Source: Ornithinicoccus hortensis (GTDB lineage: Bacteria; Actinomycetota; Actinomycetes; Actinomycetales; Dermatophilaceae). Taken from it: 64,000 nt of DNA. Under the pieces are notes generated by a model. That model was not told where the DNA came from, searched no databases, and saw only the letters and a list, made by a program, of their open reading frames with translations. Of this stretch, positions 45,779 through 55,319 are shown piece by piece. Both the position numbers and the translations under genes were made by a program. The stretch lies in the NCBI RefSeq assembly GCF_006716185.1, contig NZ_VFOP01000001.1:3410001-3474000 (forward strand). The letters run 5' to 3'. Positions within the stretch are counted from its first letter, which is position 1. Each line of letters begins with the position of its first letter.

Positions 45779-47728
45779 ATGCGACGACAGGTCCTGCACC
45801 CCGTGGCGGCCCGGGTGTCCGCGCTGCTCACCGCCCTGCTGGCGCTGGTCCTGCTGACCGGCGCCCCGGCATACGCGACGGATCCGTTCAACCTGCCCGA
45901 CGAGCTGGTCGACGAGGCGGGCGTGCTCGACGACGACGCCGCCGTGCGGGCGGCCCAGGACCGGTTGCAGGCCGAGGGCGGGCTGCAGCTCTTCCTGGTC
46001 TACGTGGACGACTTCTCCGGCATGGACGGCCCCTCGTGGGCGGACAGGACCGCAGAGCTGTCGGGCCTCGGGGCGCAGGACCTGCTGGTCGCGGTGGCCG
46101 TCGAGGACCGCCGGTGGGGCTACTCGGTGCACGAGGACTCCGGGCTCTCCGACGGCCAGGTGGACGAGGTCGCCAGCGACTACATCGAGCCGCAGCTGCG
46201 GGACGGGGACTGGGCCGGGGCGGGCGTCGCGGCGGCCGAGGGCTACCTGGAGAAGGCCAACGAGGAGTCGGTCACCGGCCGGGTGCTGCTGATCGGTCTC
46301 GGCGTGCTGCTCGTGGCGGGGATCGGCTACTTCGTGGGGCGGGCGCTGCTGCGGCGCCGTCGGGCCCGGCAGGTCGCGCAGGAGGAGCAGGAGCTGCGCG
46401 AGGCCCGGGCGCAGGAACTCGGCTCCGCCCTGGTGGCGCTGGACGACGAGCTCGAGTCGGCCGAGTCGGAGCTGCTGTATGCCGAGGCCGAGTTCGACCC
46501 CGACCTCACCGTCCCGTTCCGCGAGGCGCTGGAGGCGTCCCGGGCCGAGTCGGTCCAGGCCTACCGGCAGCGCAGCGAGCTGGGCGAGGTCACGACCGTC
46601 ACCTCGCACACCGAGACCATGAAGACCCTGGGCGACCTCGCCGACCTCGTCCATCAGGCCGGCTCGCGGCTGGCCGAGCACGCCGCAGCCTTCGCCGAGC
46701 TGCGCAAGCTGGCCGACCGCGCCCCGGAACGCACCACCGAGCTGTCCGGCGCGCTGGAGGCGGCCCGGGGTCGGCTGGACGACCTCGCCTCCCTGCTCGC
46801 CGCCCGGTCCGACCTGACCGCGGGGCAGCAGGAACAGGTCGGCGACCAGGTGACCGAGGGACGGCAGTGGCTGGACCAGGCCGACGCCGCCCTCGGCCAG
46901 GCCCGCGAGCGGGTCGACCGGGGCGACCCCGAGGATGCCGTCGTGCCGCTGCGGACCGCCGAGGGCCTGCTCTCGCGGGTCGGCCAGCGGCTGGACCAGC
47001 TCTCCGACGTGGACCGGCTGGTGGGCGAGTGGACCGCCCTGCTGGAGGAGGCCCGGGCCTCGCTGTCCTCCGACGTCTCCGACGCGGCCCGGCTCGCGCC
47101 GCAGGACGCCACCGTCACCGGGCTCGCGGCGGAGGCCACCGCCGCGCTGGGCCGGGCCACCGACGGCTCCGAGGACCCAGTGGACCTGGCCGAGGAGCTG
47201 GGTCAGATCGAGGGCCGCCTGGACGACGCGCTCGAGAGCTACCGGGAGGCCGAGGAGACCCGGCGCAAGCAGCAGGAGGCGTATGCCGCGCAGCGGCGGC
47301 GCACCGGGTTCCGGATGGACTCGCTGAACAAGGCGGTGCAGTTGGACCGCTGGGCGCTGTCCGACCGGCAGCGCCAGGAGGTCCAGGAGATCAAGGACCT
47401 GGTCACCTCGGCGGAGGCGCTGTCCGCCACGGATCCGGTGCGGGCCAAGACCGACCTCACGGCGGCCACCAACCGGGCCGGCCGAATCCTGGCCGTGATC
47501 AACTCGGCGCGCGCCGCCCGGGTGGTCGACGAGACGGACTCGGGCTCCGGGTGGGACTGGGGCTGGGGTTCGGGCGGTTCCGTCGGCTCGTGGGGGTCCT
47601 CGCGGTCCAGTAGGTCGAGGAGCTCCTCGCGGTCCAGGAGCAGTTCGTCGCGGCGCAGCTCCTCGCGGTCCAGCTCCTCGAGCCGTCGCTCGTCGGGCTC
47701 GCGGCGCTCCGGTGGCGGGCGGTTCTAG
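45779..47728 (+). CDS. TPM-domain membrane protein with Ser/Arg tail (paralog 3)
   Basis: 649 residues. Signal peptide (1-33, ending APAYA), TPM domain (about 38-160), membrane helix (about 166-188) with a following Arg cluster, cytoplasmic coiled coil (190-590), then about 45 residues rich in Ser and Arg ending RRSGGGRF. The ARLAPQDATVTGLA segment matches ARLAPKDQTVQRAV in paralog 1, so the long helical part is homologous as well. The shared C-terminal Gly-Gly-Gly-Arg-Phe in three otherwise different tails is striking. Confidence 0.85.
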   Translation: MRRQVLHPVAARVSALLTALLALVLLTGAPAYATDPFNLPDELVDEAGVLDDDAAVRAAQDRLQAEGGLQLFLVYVDDFSGMDGPSWADRTAELSGLGAQDLLVAVAVEDRRWGYSVHEDSGLSDGQVDEVASDYIEPQLRDGDWAGAGVAAAEGYLEKANEESVTGRVLLIGLGVLLVAGIGYFVGRALLRRRRARQVAQEEQELREARAQELGSALVALDDELESAESELLYAEAEFDPDLTVPFREALEASRAESVQAYRQRSELGEVTTVTSHTETMKTLGDLADLVHQAGSRLAEHAAAFAELRKLADRAPERTTELSGALEAARGRLDDLASLLAARSDLTAGQQEQVGDQVTEGRQWLDQADAALGQARERVDRGDPEDAVVPLRTAEGLLSRVGQRLDQLSDVDRLVGEWTALLEEARASLSSDVSDAARLAPQDATVTGLAAEATAALGRATDGSEDPVDLAEELGQIEGRLDDALESYREAEETRRKQQEAYAAQRRRTGFRMDSLNKAVQLDRWALSDRQRQEVQEIKDLVTSAEALSATDPVRAKTDLTAATNRAGRILAVINSARAARVVDETDSGSGWDWGWGSGGSVGSWGSSRSSRSRSSSRSRSSSSRRSSSRSSSSSRRSSGSRRSGGGRF

Positions 47729-47766
47729 CCGGTTGGTCGGCGCGCGGCCGGCGGCCGTCGCCCTCG

Positions 47767-47804
47767 GCGGGAGTGGCTCAGCGGGAGTGGCTCAGCGGGA
47801 GTGG
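47767..47804. repeat. 14-bp tandem repeat spanning the pth stop codon
   Basis: GCGGGAGTGGCTCA occurs twice in full (47767-47780, 47781-47794) and once in part (47795-47804). On the minus strand the copies repeat the last codons and stop of pth, so the duplication lies mainly downstream of the gene and leaves the protein intact. Confidence 0.8.
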
Positions 47805-48382
47805 AAGCGCTGTTGGGCGGCCTCCAGGCCTTGGTGCACCAGGTCGTGCACCGCGTCCACACCGTCCCCGATCAACAGTTCCACCTCGACCCGGTCGCGG
47901 GCCGGGAAGTCGGACAGCACGTAGTCGGCCGGGTCCTGCCGTCCGGGCGGCCGGCCGATGCCCAGCCGCACCCGTAGGTAGTCCTTGGTGCCGACCGACT
48001 GGCTGATCGAGCGCAGCCCGTTGTGGCCGCCCTCGCCCCCGCCGCGCTTGAGCCGCACGGCGCCGAAGTCGATGTCCAGCTCGTCGTGGATCACGACCAG
48101 CTGCTCGACGGGGACCTTGAAGAAGGACAGCAGGTTCTTCACCGGGCCGCCGGAAACGTTCATGTAGGTCATCGGCTGTGCGAGCAGCACCCGCGGCCCC
48201 GGCGCTCCCCCGGGCAGCGTGCCCAGCCGGATCTCACTGAGCCAGGCCCGCGCCTTGTGCTCCCGCGCGCTGGCCCCGGCCTGCTCGGCCAGCTCGGCGA
48301 TCACCATCGCGCCGATGTTGTGCCGGTTGCCGGCATACCGGGGTCCGGGGTTGCCCAGCCCCACGACCAGCCACGGGTCCAT
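47792..48382 (-). CDS. pth: Peptidyl-tRNA hydrolase
   Basis: 196 residues, usual length. Cleaves peptidyl-tRNA released during translation. Catalytic elements are visible: GLGNPGPRYAGNRHNIG with His21 and Asn11, MTYMNVSGG, and VIHDELDIDFG with the key Asp near 99. ATG start. It follows rplY on the same strand, but repeat copy C and a 158-base gap lie between them; readthrough past that hairpin would set pth expression. Confidence 0.95.
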   Translation of the reverse strand: MDPWLVVGLGNPGPRYAGNRHNIGAMVIAELAEQAGASAREHKARAWLSEIRLGTLPGGAPGPRVLLAQPMTYMNVSGGPVKNLLSFFKVPVEQLVVIHDELDIDFGAVRLKRGGGEGGHNGLRSISQSVGTKDYLRVRLGIGRPPGRQDPADYVLSDFPARDRVEVELLIGDGVDAVHDLVHQGLEAAQQRFHSR

Positions 48383-48427
48383 GCCAGCCTCCTGTACGGC
48401 GGGATGCTCGGGTCACCCCGAAACGGG

Positions 48428-48524
48428 CTGCAGGATTCTCGGGTTACCCCGGAACCTGGCGCTTGCGACCGGGAAGGTTCTCCCCCGAAGCGTCAGATTA
48501 TCGGGTGACCCGAGAATCCTGCAG
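48428..48524. repeat. Dispersed MITE-like palindromic repeat, copy C (rplY-pth gap)
   Basis: The most complete copy, 97 bp. Perfect 17-bp terminal inverted repeats: CTGCAGGATTCTCGGGT (48428-48444) and its complement (48508-48524). Core shared with copies A and B. No convincing target-site duplication flanks it. It starts 16 bases downstream of the rplY stop. Confidence 0.88.
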
Positions 48525-48540
48525 TGGTCTGGGACGACGC

Positions 48541-49239
48541 TCAGGCGTCCTCGGACTCACCGGCGGACTCGCCCTCGGCAGCGGCGGCGTCGCCCTCGGA
48601 CTCGCCCTCGGCGGCCTCGGCGGCCTCCTCGTCGGACTCCTCGTGCTCGATGCCGGCCTCGGCCTCGGCCTCGGCGAGCTCCGCCTCCAGGGCCTCCTCG
48701 GAGATGGCCTGGGTGACGTTGACGACCAGGGCCTCCGGGTCGGTGATCAGGGTGGTGCCGGCGGGCAGCTCGACGGCACCGGCCAGGATCTGGCTGCCGG
48801 CCTCGAGACCCTCGACGGAGACGGTGAAGTTCTCCGGGATGTTGGTGGCCTCGGCCTCGACCTGCAGGGTCGCGTTGTCGACCGTGACGACGGTGTCCGG
48901 GCCGGCCTCGCCCTCGACGTAGACGGCGACGTCGACGATGACCTTCTCACCCTTGCGGACGATGACCAGGTCGACGTGCTCGATGAACCGCTTGACCGGG
49001 TCGCGCTGCACGTCCTTGGCCAGGGCCAGGTGCTCCTCGCCCTCGACGTCCAGGCTCAGCACGGCGTTGGACATCTTCAGGGCCATCATCGTGTCGTGGC
49101 CCGGCAGGGTCAGGTGGATCGGGTCGGTGCCGTGGCCGTAGAGCACGGCGGGCACCTTGTCGGCGCGGCGGATGCGGCGGGCGGCACCCTTGCCGAACTC
49201 GGTGCGCCGCTCGGCGGAGATGTTGAGGTTGTCGGACAT
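48541..49239 (-). CDS. rplY: 50S ribosomal protein L25/general stress protein Ctc
   Basis: 232 residues, the long Ctc form. N-terminal 5S rRNA-binding L25 domain (1-95), then the TL5/CTC beta domain (about 100-185) and an Ala/Glu-rich acidic tail of roughly 45 residues. ATG at 49239 with GGAGG seven bases upstream. It sits in the conserved glmU-prs-rplY-pth order, with a long (about 200-base) structured leader before it and repeat copy C behind it. Confidence 0.95.
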   Translation of the reverse strand: MSDNLNISAERRTEFGKGAARRIRRADKVPAVLYGHGTDPIHLTLPGHDTMMALKMSNAVLSLDVEGEEHLALAKDVQRDPVKRFIEHVDLVIVRKGEKVIVDVAVYVEGEAGPDTVVTVDNATLQVEAEATNIPENFTVSVEGLEAGSQILAGAVELPAGTTLITDPEALVVNVTQAISEEALEAELAEAEAEAGIEHEESDEEAAEAAEGESEGDAAAAEGESAGESEDA

Positions 49240-49441
49240 GTCGTGGCCTCCAGGATGAACGTGGGGGTGTGGTCGGTACTGGGCGGTGGGCCTCGACGCG
49301 GGACGCGGCACGAGAGGTCGGCGGCCAGCCGACTCGCGGAGGCGCACCGCGTCGATTCACGGAGCAGCCAGACCACGTCGTCGGTTACCGGTCATCAGTG
49401 GTCGTGCAGCGTCCCTCGCCGAGGCAACACCGGACAGTGTA
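49240..49441 (-). promoter_or_regulatory. Likely promoter and structured leader of rplY
   Basis: On the minus strand TACACT (49441-49436) is a plausible -10. The roughly 195-base leader that follows can fold: CGACGCGG (49294-49301) pairs with CCGCGTCG (49347-49354) and encloses GTCGGC/GCCGAC (49317-49322, 49328-49333). Such a leader could allow feedback control of L25; this is inference. No riboswitch class is recognised. Confidence 0.4.
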
Positions 49442-49520
49442 GGCGCTGCCCCCTGGCAGCCCCAAAACGCCCCGGACCTCGGCTCCCGCGGCTACTCCGG
49501 ACGCACCGGCGCGGAGCCGG

Positions 49521-50504
49521 TCAGGCGTTCCCGTCGAACATGCTGGTGACCGAGCCGTCCTCGAAGACCTGCCGGATGGCCTGGCTGATCAGCGGGGCGA
49601 TCGACAGCTCGGTGACCTTGTCCAGAGCCCGGGCCTCGTCGCTGAGCGGCAGCGTGTTGGTCACGATGACCTCACGGGCCACGGAGTCCCGCAGCCGCTC
49701 GACCGCCGGGTCGGAGAAGATGGCGTGCGTCGCGGCGACGACCACGCTGCTGGCACCGTCGGCCATCAGCGCGTCCGCGGCCTGGCAGATCGTGCCCCCG
49801 GAGTCGATCATGTCGTCGACCAGGATGCAGGTACGCCCGGTGACCTCACCGACGACCCGGTTGGCCACGCTGTGGTTGGGGCGGGTGGTGTCGCGGGTCT
49901 TGTGGATGAACGCCAGCGGCGCCCCGCCCAGGCGCCGCGACCACTGCTCGGCGACCTTGATCCGGCCGGCGTCCGGGGAGACCACGGCCAGGTCCTCCGT
50001 GCCGTAGTGCTCCTTGACGTGGTCGGCCAGGATCGGCAGCGCCATCAGGTGGTCGACCGGGCCGTCGAAGAAGCCCTGGATCTGGGCGGTGTGCAGGTCG
50101 ACGGCCATCAGCCGGTCGGCCCCCGCCGTCTTGAACATGTCCGCGATCAGCCGCGCCGAGATCGGCTCGCGCCCCCGGTGCTTCTTGTCCTGCCGGGCGT
50201 ACCCGTAGAAGGGCAGGACCACCGTGATCCGCTTGGCCGAGGCCCGCTTGAGCGCGTCGACCATGATCAGGTGCTCCATGATCCACTCGTTGATCGGCGC
50301 GGTGTGGCTCTGCAGCACGAACGCGTCGCAGCCCCGCACCGACTCGTCGAACCGCACGTAGATCTCGCTGTTGGCGAACTCGTATGCCTGGGTCGGCACC
50401 AGCTGGGTGCCCAGCGCGGCCACCACCTCCTCGGCGAGCGCGGGGTGGGCCCGGCCGCTGAACACCATCAGGTTCTTCTCGGTGGTCTTCAGGATGCCGG
50501 TCAC
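49521..50504 (-). CDS. prs: Ribose-phosphate pyrophosphokinase
   Basis: 327 residues. Makes PRPP from ribose 5-phosphate and ATP for nucleotide, His and Trp synthesis. Visible: the FANSEIYVRFDESVRG region, the flexible-loop catalytic KTRDTTRPN segment, and the PRPP-binding loop CILVDDMIDSGGT. GTG start overlapping the glmU stop (GTGA), so it is coupled to glmU. Intact and of normal length. Confidence 0.96.
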   Translation of the reverse strand: MTGILKTTEKNLMVFSGRAHPALAEEVVAALGTQLVPTQAYEFANSEIYVRFDESVRGCDAFVLQSHTAPINEWIMEHLIMVDALKRASAKRITVVLPFYGYARQDKKHRGREPISARLIADMFKTAGADRLMAVDLHTAQIQGFFDGPVDHLMALPILADHVKEHYGTEDLAVVSPDAGRIKVAEQWSRRLGGAPLAFIHKTRDTTRPNHSVANRVVGEVTGRTCILVDDMIDSGGTICQAADALMADGASSVVVAATHAIFSDPAVERLRDSVAREVIVTNTLPLSDEARALDKVTELSIAPLISQAIRQVFEDGSVTSMFDGNA

Positions 50505-51994
50505 GCCGGGTCGCCTTCCTGTCCGGAGCCGGTATGCCGTGCCGTCCGGGCCTCCTCGGCCGCCGCGGCGGTCTTGCTGCCGGCCCGGCGCCGGTCCACC
50601 CAGCGGGGGATGTTGCGCTGCTTGCCCCGGGCCACGGCCAGCTCGCCCGGGTCGGTGCCCTGGGTCACCGCGGACCCCGCGGCGACGTAACTGCCGTCGG
50701 CGAGGTCGACCGGTGCCACGAGCACCGAGTTGCTACCCACGAAGGTGTGCGCGCCGATGGTGGTGTGGTGCTTGTCCACCCCGTCGTAGTTCGCGAAGAT
50801 CGTGCCGGCCCCGATGTTGGCGCCGGCACCGATCGTGGCGTCCCCGGCATACGTCAGGTGCGGCACCTTGGCGCCCTCCCCGATCCGGGCGTTCTTGGTC
50901 TCCACGAAGCCACCGATCTTGCCGTTGGCCCCCAGCTCGGTCCCTGGGCGCAGGTAGGAGAACGGTCCCACCGTGGCGCCGGCGCCGATCAGGGCCAGCT
51001 CGGTCTGCGCCCGGACGACGGTCGCGCCGTCCCCGACCTCGGTGTCGGTCAGCGTGCTGTCCGGGCCGATGACCGCCTCGGACCCGACGATGGTCGCGCC
51101 GAGCAGCTGGGTGTTCGGCCGGATGACCGTGTCCTTCCCCACCGAGACCTGGCTGTCGATCCAGGTGGTGGCCGGGTCGACCACGGTGACACCCTCGCGC
51201 ATCCACCCCTCCACGATCCGGCGGTTCAGCTCTGCACCCATCCGGGCCAGCTGGACGCGGTCGTTGACGCCCTCGGTCTGCCAGAGGTCCTCGATCATGT
51301 GCGCCCGGACGGCGCCACCGGCCTCGCGCGCCAGGCCGAGCACGTCGGTGAGGTACTTCTCCCCCTGCGCGTTGTCGGTCGTCACCCGGGTCAGCTGCTC
51401 GCGCAGCACCCCGGCGTCGAAGGCGTAGATGCCGGAGTTGATCTCGCGCACGTCGAGGGCGTCGGCGAACTGCCCGCCGGTCTCCCGCTCGCGGACGGCG
51501 TCCTTGTGCTCGATGACCCGGAGCACCTGGCCATCCGCGTCGCGCACGACCCGGCCGTAGCCGGTCGGGTCGGCCAGCTCGGCCGTGACGACGGTCACCG
51601 CGTTGCCGGCCTCCTCGTGCGCCGCCGTGAGGTCCTGCAGCGTGGCGGTGCTGAGCAGCGGGACGTCCCCGTAGGTGACCAGCACGGTCCCGGTCAGGTC
51701 ACCCGGGAGCACGGTGAGCCCGCACTCCACGGCCCGGCCGGTGCCCTTGACCTCGTCCTGGTCGGCGATCAGGGCGTCGGCGTCGACCTGTGCGACGTGG
51801 CCCGCGACCCGGTCGCGGTCGTGCCGGACGACGACGGCGAGGTAGCCCGGGGAGGTGCCCCGCGCCGCGGCCAGCGCGTGGCCGAGGAGCGTGCGCCCAC
51901 CGATCGGGTGCAACACCTTGGGGACCAGGGACTTCATCCGGGTGCCCTCGCCTGCCGCGAGGACGATGACGGCTGCCGGGTGGTGGGTGCTCAC
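50501..51994 (-). CDS. glmU: Bifunctional UDP-GlcNAc pyrophosphorylase/GlcN-1-P acetyltransferase
   Basis: 497 residues. Makes UDP-N-acetylglucosamine for peptidoglycan. N-terminal uridylyltransferase with VLAAGEGTRMKS at the start, then a left-handed beta-helix acetyltransferase with the YVGDATIGAGANIGAGTIFANYDG stretch partly visible as LTYAGDATIG and NYDGVDKHHT. The GTG at 51994 (GGAG upstream) begins just before the conserved nucleotide loop; ATG at 52036 would add 14 unlike residues and cannot be excluded. Upstream lies tRNA-Gln; downstream prs. Confidence 0.95.
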   Translation of the reverse strand: MSTHHPAAVIVLAAGEGTRMKSLVPKVLHPIGGRTLLGHALAAARGTSPGYLAVVVRHDRDRVAGHVAQVDADALIADQDEVKGTGRAVECGLTVLPGDLTGTVLVTYGDVPLLSTATLQDLTAAHEEAGNAVTVVTAELADPTGYGRVVRDADGQVLRVIEHKDAVRERETGGQFADALDVREINSGIYAFDAGVLREQLTRVTTDNAQGEKYLTDVLGLAREAGGAVRAHMIEDLWQTEGVNDRVQLARMGAELNRRIVEGWMREGVTVVDPATTWIDSQVSVGKDTVIRPNTQLLGATIVGSEAVIGPDSTLTDTEVGDGATVVRAQTELALIGAGATVGPFSYLRPGTELGANGKIGGFVETKNARIGEGAKVPHLTYAGDATIGAGANIGAGTIFANYDGVDKHHTTIGAHTFVGSNSVLVAPVDLADGSYVAAGSAVTQGTDPGELAVARGKQRNIPRWVDRRRAGSKTAAAAEEARTARHTGSGQEGDPA

Positions 51995-52088
51995 GCCGAT
52001 GCGCTCCGAACTGTCGGGGGGGGCTGTCGGTTGCATGCTACTCGCCGGGAAGGTCCGGGCGTGCCTACCCCGGGAGGCAGACAGCGGG

Positions 52089-52167
52089 CTCCCCGGGTAG
52101 GAATCGAACCTACGTCGCTAATCCTGATTCAAAGTCAGGCGGCCCCTACCAGCAGAGCAACCGGGGA
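52089..52167 (-). tRNA. tRNA-Gln (anticodon TTG)
   Basis: Acceptor stem TCCCCGG/CCGGGGA with discriminator G, anticodon arm CCTGA-CTTTGAA-TCAGG giving TTG, and T-arm GTAGG-TTCGATT-CCTAC. The variable region appears slightly long (about nine bases). CCA is not fully encoded (GCC follows). It lies just upstream of glmU on the same strand, a usual place in actinobacteria. Confidence 0.85.
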
Positions 52168-52207
52168 ACGCCCGGACATGTGCCCGGGACCCACCAAGGT
52201 TAGGACA

Positions 52208-52222
52208 GATCCGCGGCGGATC
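52208..52222. promoter_or_regulatory. Palindrome upstream of the TetR gene, candidate operator
   Basis: GATCCGC-G-GCGGATC, a perfect 7+1+7 inverted repeat, 25 bases upstream of the TetR-family GTG start. TetR regulators commonly bind 15-bp palindromes in their own promoters. Confidence 0.45.
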
Positions 52223-52247
52223 CGACCCGGGTTGACATGATGGGGGC

Positions 52248-52901
52248 GTGACTCCCCGGGAATCGAAGGTCTCTGCCGCTGCCCGCCACCGGATGACCGG
52301 CCCCCAGCGACGTGAGCAACTCATCACGATCGGGCGCCGACTCTTCGCCGAGAAGGGCTTCGAGGGGACCACCGTCGAGGAGATCGCCGCCTCCGCCGAG
52401 GTGTCTAAGCCGGTGATCTACGAGCATTTCGGGGGCAAGGAGGGCCTCTATGCCGTGGTGGTGGACCGGGAGATCTCGGCCCTGCTGAGCTCGATCACCG
52501 AGGCCCTGACCAAGCCGGGGCACGCGCGCCTGCTCCTGGAGCGGGCCGCGATGGCCCTGCTGGACTACATCGAGACCTCCACGGACGGCTTCCGGATCCT
52601 GGTGCGGGACAGTTCCCCCGGCCAGTCCACCGGCTCCTTCGCCAGCCTGATCAGCGACGTTGCCACCCAGGTCGAGCACATCCTGGCCGCCGAGTTCAAG
52701 CGGCGCAAGCTCGACCCGAAGATGGCCCCGCTGTATGCGCAGATGCTCGTGGGCATGGTGGCGACCCCGGGCGGGTGGTGGCTGGACTCGCGCAAGTTCA
52801 AGAAGGAGGACGTGGCCGCCCACCTGGTCAACCTGGCGTGGAACGGCCTGGCCGGCATGGAGGCCAAGCCGCGGCTGCGGGAGAAGCCGGACAAGGGCTG
52901 A
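52248..52901 (+). CDS. TetR/AcrR family transcriptional regulator
   Basis: 217 residues. N-terminal helix-turn-helix (about 25-62) with the typical IGRRLFAEKGFEGTTVEEIA and SKPVIYEHFGGKEGLY segments; the C-terminal ligand domain has no named family motif but resembles regulators of lipid or drug-response genes. GTG start. It is divergent from tRNA-Gln and convergent with the MarR gene, and probably represses itself through the palindrome at 52208. Its other targets are unknown. Confidence 0.88.
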   Translation: MTPRESKVSAAARHRMTGPQRREQLITIGRRLFAEKGFEGTTVEEIAASAEVSKPVIYEHFGGKEGLYAVVVDREISALLSSITEALTKPGHARLLLERAAMALLDYIETSTDGFRILVRDSSPGQSTGSFASLISDVATQVEHILAAEFKRRKLDPKMAPLYAQMLVGMVATPGGWWLDSRKFKKEDVAAHLVNLAWNGLAGMEAKPRLREKPDKG

Positions 52902-52913
52902 GCCCCCGGCGGA

Positions 52914-53438
52914 TCAACGCCGCGTGCCGTCCCGCCCCTCCGGCTCGAACGGGATCAACAGCCGGCGTAGCTGGTCGGCCACCTCCTGCTGGTGCTGCGC
53001 CCCGAGGCCGGCGAGCATCTCCCGCTCACCGTCGACGAGGTCGGACATCGCGGCGTCCACGAGCTGCCGGCCGCGGGCGGTCAGGCCGACCAGCACCCCG
53101 CGGCGGTCGGTCGCCGACGGGTGACGGTCCACCAGGCCCCGCCCCACGAGCCGGTCGACCCGGTTGGTCATCGTCCCGCTGGTGACCAACGTCTCGCGGA
53201 TCAGCTGCCCCGGCGTCAGCTGATAGGGCTCGCCGGAGCGGCGCAGCGCCGACAGCACGTCGAACTCCCACCCCTCGAGGCCGTGCTCGGCGAACGCGGT
53301 GCGGCGGGCCAGGTCGAGGTGCCGGGCCAGCCGGGAGATGCGGGACAGGACCTCCAACGGGGCGACGTCCAGGTCCGGGCGCTCCCGGCGCCACGCGGCG
53401 ACGATCCGGTCGACCTCGTCGACTGCCTCCTCCGTCAT
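52914..53438 (-). CDS. MarR family transcriptional regulator
   Basis: 174 residues. Winged helix-turn-helix of MarR type with the LVTSGTMTNRVDRLVGRGLVDRHPS recognition region partly visible as SGTMTNRVDRL and the wing DRRGVLVGLT. The N-terminal RRERPDLDVAPLEVLSRI is typical of actinobacterial members. ATG start; two overlapping inverted repeats 19-40 bases upstream suggest self-control. It lies 54 bases downstream of the ABC-F gene. Confidence 0.88.
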   Translation of the reverse strand: MTEEAVDEVDRIVAAWRRERPDLDVAPLEVLSRISRLARHLDLARRTAFAEHGLEGWEFDVLSALRRSGEPYQLTPGQLIRETLVTSGTMTNRVDRLVGRGLVDRHPSATDRRGVLVGLTARGRQLVDAAMSDLVDGEREMLAGLGAQHQQEVADQLRRLLIPFEPEGRDGTRR

Positions 53439-53456
53439 GGACCCAGGGTAGACGCA

Positions 53457-53478
53457 GTCGAGATTCTCGACGTCAAGA
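53457..53478. promoter_or_regulatory. Candidate MarR operator
   Basis: GTCGAG-ATT-CTCGAC (53457-53471) is a perfect inverted repeat and overlaps TCTCGA-CG-TCAAGA (53465-53478), a one-mismatch palindrome close to known MarR-type sites. It sits directly upstream of the marR-like start. Confidence 0.5.
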
Positions 53479-53492
53479 CTTTGCCGGTCGGG

Positions 53493-55318
<1,826 letters not shown>

Positions 55319-55319
<1 letters not shown>

